This document shows, piece by piece, positions 58,364 through 64,000 of a DNA stretch of 64,000 nt. The stretch comes from an uncultured Bacteroides sp. (GTDB taxonomy: Bacteria; Bacteroidota; Bacteroidia; Bacteroidales; Bacteroidaceae), in the NCBI GenBank assembly GCA_947574505.1, contig CANPJW010000008.1, positions 1 to 64,000 on the forward strand. The letters run 5' to 3'. The notes under the pieces were generated by a model. The model had not been told where the DNA came from. It did not search any database and worked only from the letters and a program-made list of their open reading frames with translations. A program made the position numbers and the translations under genes. Each line of letters starts with the position of its first letter. The first letter of the stretch is position 1.

Positions 58364-59878
58364 ATGAGTAAAAAAGCCCTTTTAATGATTCTTGATGGTT
58401 GGGGTATCGGCGATCAAGGTAAAGACGATGTAATCTTTAACACTCCCACTCCTTACTGGGATTCTCTGTTGGCAAACTATCCGCACTCTGAATTGCAGGC
58501 TAGCGGTGAGAACGTTGGTTTGCCCGACGGACAGATGGGTAACTCCGAAGTAGGACACTTGAATATCGGTGCAGGACGTATCGTTTATCAGGATTTGGTA
58601 AAGATTAACCGTGCATGTGCCGACAACAGCATAATGAAGAATCCCGAGATTGTTTCCGCTTTCTCTTACGCAAAGGAAAATGGCAAGAACATCCACTTTA
58701 TGGGATTGACTTCAAACGGTGGTGTACACAGTTCATTCGATCATTTGTTCAAACTTTGCGATATCTCTAAAGAATATGGCATTGAAAATACATTTATCCA
58801 CTGCTTTATGGATGGTCGTGACACAGACCCGAAGAGTGGTAAAGGCTTTATCGAACAACTGACTGCGCACTGTGAAAACTCAGCCGGTAAAATCGCTTCT
58901 ATCGTTGGTCGCTTCTATGCTATGGATCGTGACAAGCGTTGGGAACGTGTGAAAGAAGCATACGACCTGTTGGTTGAAGGTAAAGGAAAGCAAGCCACCG
59001 ATATGGTTCAGGCTATGCAGGAATCATACGATGAAGGTGTTACAGATGAATTCATCAAACCGATCAATAATTCTACCGTAGACGGTACCATCAAAGAAGG
59101 TGATGTGGTTATCTTCTTCAACTACCGTAACGACCGTGCCAAGGAATTGACTGTTGTGCTGACTCAACAGGATATGCCGGAACAAGGTATGCATACTATT
59201 CCGGGCTTGCAGTTTTATTGCATGACTCCGTATGATGCGTCTTTCAAGGGTGTTCATATTCTGTTCGACAAGGAAAATGTTCAAAATACGTTGGGTGAAT
59301 ATCTGGCTGCTAACGGTAAGACTCAGTTACACATTGCAGAAACGGAAAAGTATGCTCACGTAACTTTCTTCTTCAATGGTGGTCGTGAAACTCCGTATGA
59401 TGCCGAAGAGCGTATCTTGGTTCCATCTCCGAAAGTGGCTACTTACGACTTGAAGCCTGAGATGAGTGCTTATGAAGTGAAGGATAAATTGGTAGAAGCC
59501 ATCAAGACCCAGAAATTCGATTTCATTGTCGTGAATTACGCTAATGGTGATATGGTAGGTCATACAGGTATCTATGACGCTATTGAAAAAGCAGTGAAGG
59601 CTATTGACGAGTGCGTGAAAGATACAGTGGAAGCTGCCAAGGCTAATGATTATGAAGTAATCATTATTGCCGACCACGGTAATGCCGACCATGCACTGAA
59701 TGAAGATGGTACACCTAATACGGCTCACTCTTTGAACCCTGTTCCATTTGTATATGTAACAGAGAATAAGAATGCTAAAGTGGAAAATGGTGTATTGGCA
59801 GATGTTGCTCCTTCTATCTTGCACATTTTGGGCATGCCCCAGCCTGCCGACATGACCGGACGGGATTTGATAAAATAA
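58364..59878 (+). CDS. gpmI: 2,3-bisphosphoglycerate-independent phosphoglycerate mutase
   Basis: A 504-residue glycolytic enzyme interconverting 3- and 2-phosphoglycerate. It belongs to the alkaline phosphatase fold: Asp11 (LMILDGWG) and the phosphoserine Ser61 in [16 protein letters not shown] bind Mn. Metal-binding blocks [12 protein letters not shown] and [15 protein letters not shown] are in the C-terminal half. The ATG at 58364 gives the family start; the upstream frame is noncoding. Codon choice is that of a highly expressed gene. Confidence 0.96.
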   Translation: MSKKALLMILDGWGIGDQGKDDVIFNTPTPYWDSLLANYPHSELQASGENVGLPDGQMGNSEVGHLNIGAGRIVYQDLVKINRACADNSIMKNPEIVSAFSYAKENGKNIHFMGLTSNGGVHSSFDHLFKLCDISKEYGIENTFIHCFMDGRDTDPKSGKGFIEQLTAHCENSAGKIASIVGRFYAMDRDKRWERVKEAYDLLVEGKGKQATDMVQAMQESYDEGVTDEFIKPINNSTVDGTIKEGDVVIFFNYRNDRAKELTVVLTQQDMPEQGMHTIPGLQFYCMTPYDASFKGVHILFDKENVQNTLGEYLAANGKTQLHIAETEKYAHVTFFFNGGRETPYDAEERILVPSPKVATYDLKPEMSAYEVKDKLVEAIKTQKFDFIVVNYANGDMVGHTGIYDAIEKAVKAIDECVKDTVEAAKANDYEVIIIADHGNADHALNEDGTPNTAHSLNPVPFVYVTENKNAKVENGVLADVAPSILHILGMPQPADMTGRDLIK

Positions 59879-59898
59879 TGTAGAAAGTATATTTATTT

Positions 59899-59963
59899 GT
59901 CATTCTGAACAAGGTGAGGAATCTGTAATGAAGCATGGATTCGTCACTTTGTCCGGAATGACA
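59899..59963. repeat. REP-like palindrome after gpmI
   Basis: TGTCATTCTGAACAAGGTG and its complement-like CACTTTGTCCGGAATGACA face each other. The arms belong to the same family as the element at 33848-33936. It may stabilise the gpmI transcript end. Confidence 0.65.
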
Positions 59964-59980
59964 TTTTAATTTAATAAGAG

Positions 59981-60562
59981 ATGATACAGATAGATGATGT
60001 TGTAATCTCCCTTGATGTGTTTCGTGAGAAATTTCTTTGTAATCTCGATGCCTGCAAAGGTGAGTGCTGCATAGAGGGAGATGCCGGTGCACCGGTGGAA
60101 TTGGATGAAGTGGAAAAACTGGAAGAGGTGCTTCCTGTTATTTGGGACGAGCTTTCACCCGAGGCACGGGCGGTGATTGATAAGCAGGGAGTGGTTTATA
60201 CAGATGAAGAAGGCGATTTGGTAACTTCCATCGTCAATCATAAAGACTGTGTATTTACCTGTTATGATGAGAAGGGGTACTGTTATTGTGCCATTGAGAA
60301 AGCTTTCCGGGCAGGTAAGACCGATTTATATAAACCAATCTCCTGTCATCTTTATCCCATCCGTATAGGTGATTATGGTCCTTACAAAGCGGTGAATTAT
60401 CATCGTTGGAACGTATGTAAAGCCGCAGTGTTGCTGGGACAAAAAGAGAATCTGCCTGTTTATAAGTTCTTAAAAGAACCGTTGGTACGGAAATTTGGCG
60501 AGGAATGGTATAAGGAGCTGGAGATTGCGGCAGAGGAATTGCAGAGAAGAGGAATGATGTAA
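59981..60562 (+). CDS. DUF3109 family Cys-rich protein
   Basis: A 193-residue cytosolic protein with clustered cysteines: CNLDACKGECCIEGDAGAP (about 20-38), CVFTCY, YCYCAIE and SCHLYPIR (about 120-127). The pattern is like YkgJ-type (Zn/Fe-CxxC) metal-binding proteins, and the call is DUF3109. It probably binds an Fe-S cluster or zinc, but its task is unknown. Near-universal in Bacteroidales. Confidence 0.85.
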   Translation: MIQIDDVVISLDVFREKFLCNLDACKGECCIEGDAGAPVELDEVEKLEEVLPVIWDELSPEARAVIDKQGVVYTDEEGDLVTSIVNHKDCVFTCYDEKGYCYCAIEKAFRAGKTDLYKPISCHLYPIRIGDYGPYKAVNYHRWNVCKAAVLLGQKENLPVYKFLKEPLVRKFGEEWYKELEIAAEELQRRGMM

Positions 60563-60629
60563 ATCTTGTCCGGTTTGATCATTCCCGATTTATTATATTA
60601 ACCAAAATTTAATACTACGAAAAGCCCCC

Positions 60630-61817
60630 ATGAAAAGATTACTCTTGTCGTGCTGTATCCTGTTATGCGTCGTTTCGGCTATGCAGGCTCAAGAACAGCC
60701 CTTAATCAGTCCGGATGATTCTATCCGCAGTTTGGTGGGACGTCTGTTCCCGAACAGCAATCCGGATATCTCAGCGCACATGAATCTGCAATTCTCTACT
60801 TCGGGAGTTGCCAACTTTGTTGAAGGCGATTTGGAAGACGCCTCTTTCAAACTGAATCGTGTGAAGCTGGAAATATTAGGTTCTTTCAGCAAGCAATTTT
60901 CTTATCATTTCCGTCAGTCGTTTAATAAATACAGTAATCCGCACTCGCTGGATAATTTATCCTCTTCTATTGAGTATGCTCTGGTAAATTGGAAGATGTC
61001 CGATAAGTTCACTTTGAATGTCGGAAAACAAGATATCGCCTTGGGAGGATATGAATATTATGTCAATGCCATCAAGGTACGCGAGTATAGTGAGTTTAAT
61101 GATAATATCAGTTGCTATCAGGCGGGGGTAGCCGGAAGATTCAATTTGTCGCCTGCCAATGAGTTGGTGCTTCAGGTAGTAAACAACCGTAGCGGAGAGA
61201 ATGATGAGACTTATCTTTACGGTTTGCCGCAAGGGGTGGAAAAGGCCAAAGTCCCTGTTCTGTCAACCGTGAACTGGAACGGGCTCTTCTTTGATAATGC
61301 GGTGCAATTGCGTTATGCGGCGTCATACGGACAGCTGGCGGAAGGTAAAAACCTTTATTGTTTTACGGCGGGTAATATATATGAGAAAGGTCCTGTTATC
61401 GCTTATGTTGATTTGATGTATTCTCGTGAAGGATTGGATAGCAAAGGAATTATCAGTGACTTGCAAGGCCCTGTTCTGTCGGCTCCGTCTACAGCGCAGC
61501 ATGCGGAATACTTTACTACCGTGGTGAACTTTGACTATCGTATCCATCCTAATTGGAATCTTTACCTGAAAGGCGCTTATGAGAGGGCTGGTATTTATAA
61601 GACAAACGGGCATTTTGAGAAAGGGCTTTATCGTACGACATGGAATGCGCAGGCTTGTGTGGAGTATTTCCCGATGCGCAATAGCGAACTGCTTCTCTTT
61701 GCCCATTTTTTATATAAAGGACATCATTTGGCCCGGCGTGCGCAGGCCTTGGGAGGCATGAGTCCGGATACCCAACGCGTCTCCATCGGGTTGGTTTACT
61801 CTATTCCGGTGTTCTGA
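60630..61817 (+). CDS. OprO/OprP-type porin
   Basis: A 395-residue outer-membrane protein. Signal peptide (1-20, cut near MQAQE), then a 16-strand-type barrel with FKLNRVKLEILGSFSKQFSYHFRQSF and a final strand (RVSIGLVYSIPVF) ending in Phe. It fits PF07396 (phosphate-selective porins). The ion or solute is not shown by sequence. Confidence 0.85.
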   Translation: MKRLLLSCCILLCVVSAMQAQEQPLISPDDSIRSLVGRLFPNSNPDISAHMNLQFSTSGVANFVEGDLEDASFKLNRVKLEILGSFSKQFSYHFRQSFNKYSNPHSLDNLSSSIEYALVNWKMSDKFTLNVGKQDIALGGYEYYVNAIKVREYSEFNDNISCYQAGVAGRFNLSPANELVLQVVNNRSGENDETYLYGLPQGVEKAKVPVLSTVNWNGLFFDNAVQLRYAASYGQLAEGKNLYCFTAGNIYEKGPVIAYVDLMYSREGLDSKGIISDLQGPVLSAPSTAQHAEYFTTVVNFDYRIHPNWNLYLKGAYERAGIYKTNGHFEKGLYRTTWNAQACVEYFPMRNSELLLFAHFLYKGHHLARRAQALGGMSPDTQRVSIGLVYSIPVF

Positions 61818-61949
61818 TACACACAACTGTCCTCATGCTGCACGCTAAAGCGTTTTTGCTGTATGGTCAAGACCTTTTATACAGAAAGCTACTGCATCCT
61901 TCCATAGCAAGATGTACGTCTCACAGTGGAAGAACGTAGTAATTGATAG

Positions 61950-61987
61950 GAGGAAAAGTCTTAAGGATGAGGTTTCCTCTTTTTTAT
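61950..61987 (+). terminator. Terminator of the porin gene
   Basis: GAGGAAA (from 61950) pairs with TTTCCTC (61973-61979) and is followed by a run of T. A second hairpin-like region lies before it (61830-61900). Confidence 0.65.
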
Positions 61988-62008
61988 TGTAAGATCGGGA
62001 AAATACGC

Positions 62009-62016
62009 TATATTTG
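62009..62016 (+). promoter_or_regulatory. Promoter -7 box of the subtilisin-like gene
   Basis: TATATTTG fits TAnnTTTG, 42 bp before the ATG at 62059. Confidence 0.55.
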
Positions 62017-62058
62017 TGAAATAATTAAATACTTCAATTAACAACACAAGATAGTATA

Positions 62059-63918
62059 ATGAAAAAGATCGTCTTTTTTTTCCTGATGACTATATTGATA
62101 GCCTCATGCCATCAAGAAGAACTTTCTTCTGTTCCAGATGAACCGGAAGGGAAACAGCCTGTTTTTGATTTATCGGAAGAAGAGGTGCTTCAGGGTTGCA
62201 TTTATGTGAAATTGAAAGAAGAACCAGCCGGAGAGGTGCGGGTAAGGAGCATAGGCAACACGGTAACGACAGGAGTCAAGGTATTGGATCGGGCTGCTTT
62301 TTCTTTGAAAATCGAGAGAATGGAACGTACTTTCCCTTATGCTGGCAAGTTTGAAGAACGTACCCGTAAAGAGGGGCTTCATTTATGGTATAATGTCTGG
62401 TTTTCTAAAGAGACATCGGCCACCCGTGCTGCTACCGAAGTGGCTTTTCTGGATGGTATTGAAACGGCTGTACCTGTTCCTAAGATTGTATCCAGGGCAA
62501 CGCCGGAAACAGCGTGGAGCCTGTATGGCGTCCGGACGGGAGAGTGGTTGTTCAATGATCCGAATCTGTCCAGACAATGGTATCTGGATAATCCCGGTAC
62601 GGAGTCTTGGCAGAAGAAGGGTGCGGATATCCGTTTGTTTGATGTGTGGAAACAATATAATGGGAATCCGGCTGTCATTGTAGCGGTTGTAGATGGAGGC
62701 ATTAATCAGGAACATCCTGATTTGCAGGATAATCTATGGACGAATCCGGATGAGATACCAGGTAATGGTATGGACGATGATGGCAATGGATATGTGGATG
62801 ACATACATGGTTATAATTTTGTGGATGATAATGCGACTTTGGTTCCTCACCGCCATGGGACTCATGTGGCGGGCACTATCGGTGCGACAAATAATAATGG
62901 AACAGGTATCAGCAGCATTGCAGGGGGGGACGGAACTTCCGGCAGTGGGGTGAGACTCATGAGTTGTCAGATTTTGAAAAGCCTTATCTCTATCGGAGGA
63001 GAAGTAGCTTCTGATCCGTTTATTGCCGCCGCGATTAAGTATGGCGCTGATAATGGAGCTGTCATCAGCCAGAACAGCTGGGGATACGCTGCCACTAGGG
63101 CGGGAAGGAATGCTTCTTCGTATATTAATCCTGTACATAAGGAAGCTATTGATTACTTTATAAAATATGCCGGATGTGATAACAAAGGAGAGCAACTTGA
63201 CGGAAGTCCCATGAAGGGAGGTATTGTATTGTTTGCATCAGGTAATGCGAATACGTCCGATCCCAGGATAGCGGCACCGGCTGATTATGAAAAGGTTGTT
63301 GCGGTTGCAGCCATTGAGGCCGATTATAGGAAAGCTTCTTATTCCAATTATGGCACTTATACGGATATTTCTGCTCCCGGCGGATCGTTGGATGGAGACG
63401 GACGGATTTGGAGCACGACTACGGAACGATCCAATAATTATGAATACTTGGCTGGTACATCGATGGCGTGCCCGCTGGTCAGTGGTGTAGCGGCCTTGGT
63501 GATAGAGAAGTATGGGGTAGGCAAGAAAGGGTTTACACCGGAGGCTTTGAAGGAGATTCTCTATCAGAGTGCATACGACTTGGATGAATATAATCCGCGA
63601 TATGCCGGTCAGTTAGGACACGGATGTGTGGATGCCGCCGCCGCTTTAGAGATCGATGTCTCCAATCTTCATCCTTTTATCTTAAAATCCAATCAAATAA
63701 CTGATAATATGCTGATATTCAGTGTGAGCAGTAGTATGTCCGGAAATGGGAAATTGATTTTGTATAATGGCATCGGCAGCAAGGTGTTGGATCTTCATCT
63801 GAAACTTGAAGCCGCATCCCTGCATGCTGTGGACATAACCAAACTCTCTGCCGGATATTATACCTTAGTCTATCAGGCTAAAGGGATGGAAATCAGAGAG
63901 AAATTTATCAAGTACTAA
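62059..63918 (+). CDS. S8 subtilisin-like protease, lipoprotein with T9SS-like tail
   Basis: A 619-residue exported serine protease. Lipobox ASC at Cys17 indicates a lipid anchor. A prodomain-like segment (about 30-190) is followed by the S8 catalytic domain with Asp212 (VVDGG), His266 (RHGTHVAG) and Ser468 (GTSMACPL). The last 70 residues (LILYNGIGSKVLDLHL, then VDITKLSAGYYTLVYQ and a final basic KY) match the type IX secretion sorting-domain pattern, although typical Bacteroides are not known for gliding-type T9SS. Substrates unknown. Confidence 0.88.
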   Translation: MKKIVFFFLMTILIASCHQEELSSVPDEPEGKQPVFDLSEEEVLQGCIYVKLKEEPAGEVRVRSIGNTVTTGVKVLDRAAFSLKIERMERTFPYAGKFEERTRKEGLHLWYNVWFSKETSATRAATEVAFLDGIETAVPVPKIVSRATPETAWSLYGVRTGEWLFNDPNLSRQWYLDNPGTESWQKKGADIRLFDVWKQYNGNPAVIVAVVDGGINQEHPDLQDNLWTNPDEIPGNGMDDDGNGYVDDIHGYNFVDDNATLVPHRHGTHVAGTIGATNNNGTGISSIAGGDGTSGSGVRLMSCQILKSLISIGGEVASDPFIAAAIKYGADNGAVISQNSWGYAATRAGRNASSYINPVHKEAIDYFIKYAGCDNKGEQLDGSPMKGGIVLFASGNANTSDPRIAAPADYEKVVAVAAIEADYRKASYSNYGTYTDISAPGGSLDGDGRIWSTTTERSNNYEYLAGTSMACPLVSGVAALVIEKYGVGKKGFTPEALKEILYQSAYDLDEYNPRYAGQLGHGCVDAAAALEIDVSNLHPFILKSNQITDNMLIFSVSSSMSGNGKLILYNGIGSKVLDLHLKLEAASLHAVDITKLSAGYYTLVYQAKGMEIREKFIKY

Positions 63919-63936
63919 TCCCAAAAAATAAAGAAT

Positions 63937-64000
63937 ATGAGACGAATAGGATTAGGTCTGTTTATAATAGGCATAACTTTTGCCAAGGCTTATGGTCAGG
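63937..64000 (+). CDS. Exported protein, 5' end only
   Basis: The window ends 64 bases into a gene beginning MRRIGLGLFIIGITFAKAYG, a signal peptide with a cleavage site near KAYGQ. It starts 18 bp after the protease stop, so the two are probably cotranscribed. The product cannot be identified. Confidence 0.6.
   Translation, partial: MRRIGLGLFIIGITFAKAYGQ

Overview
The window reads as chromosomal DNA of a gut Bacteroidales, most like Bacteroides/Phocaeicola (P. vulgatus or P. dorei type). This rests on SusC/SusD pairs, TPR and outer-membrane families typical of the group, a Bacteroides-type fuc operon, split lysO, and many copies of the Bacteroides -7 promoter box TAnnTTTG upstream of genes. 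The species is inferred from protein likeness, not from a database search. I see no rRNA, tRNA, CRISPR array, intact IS element or phage.

Layout. 1-1863: decayed DNA with two head-to-head fragments of outer-membrane barrel genes and the tail of an Rpn-type nuclease gene. 1900-4488 (minus): DUF4491 protein, Lrp/AsnC regulator, small cytosolic protein, CNNM/CBS transporter. 4623-16619 (plus): Nudix hydrolase, large TPR protein with partner barrel protein, topA-aroK, speA, argB, ECF sigma factor with putative anti-sigma partner. 16817-20445: DUF2807 lipoprotein (minus), YgjP-like metallopeptidase, acetylxylan-esterase-like hydrolase, membrane-anchored hypothetical.

20563-27149 is the accessory core. 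A dead Rpn nuclease gene is followed by a short DNA segment bounded by oppositely oriented 17-bp sites. This looks like an invertible promoter, drawn here facing away from an AraC-type regulator and a large surface lipoprotein. Next comes an AT-rich four-gene cassette: a 53-aa coiled-coil protein, a two-TM protein, a radical SAM enzyme lacking a full SPASM domain, and an 82-aa peptide with two 22-residue repeats, each holding one Cys and the string GAGSKGLFS. I read this as a candidate peptide-modification (RiPP) system of a type I do not recognise, and it is the best candidate for something new here.

27363-39296 is mostly core: MFS exporter, rimP-nusA-infB, CvpA protein, sufBCDS. 39297-40209 is a gene-free repeat-rich gap with a 62-bp inverted repeat. 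40210-52862 (minus) is a carbohydrate-use region: TPR/HTH regulator, susC, susD, then a separately promoted set of lysO halves, GH2 beta-galactosidase and GH63-like glucosidase. 52964-64000: rnhB, a compact fucR-fucI-fucP operon without fucA or fucK, a broken kinase-like tail, gpmI, DUF3109 protein, OprO/P porin, a subtilisin-like lipoprotein with a T9SS-like tail, and the start of another exported protein.
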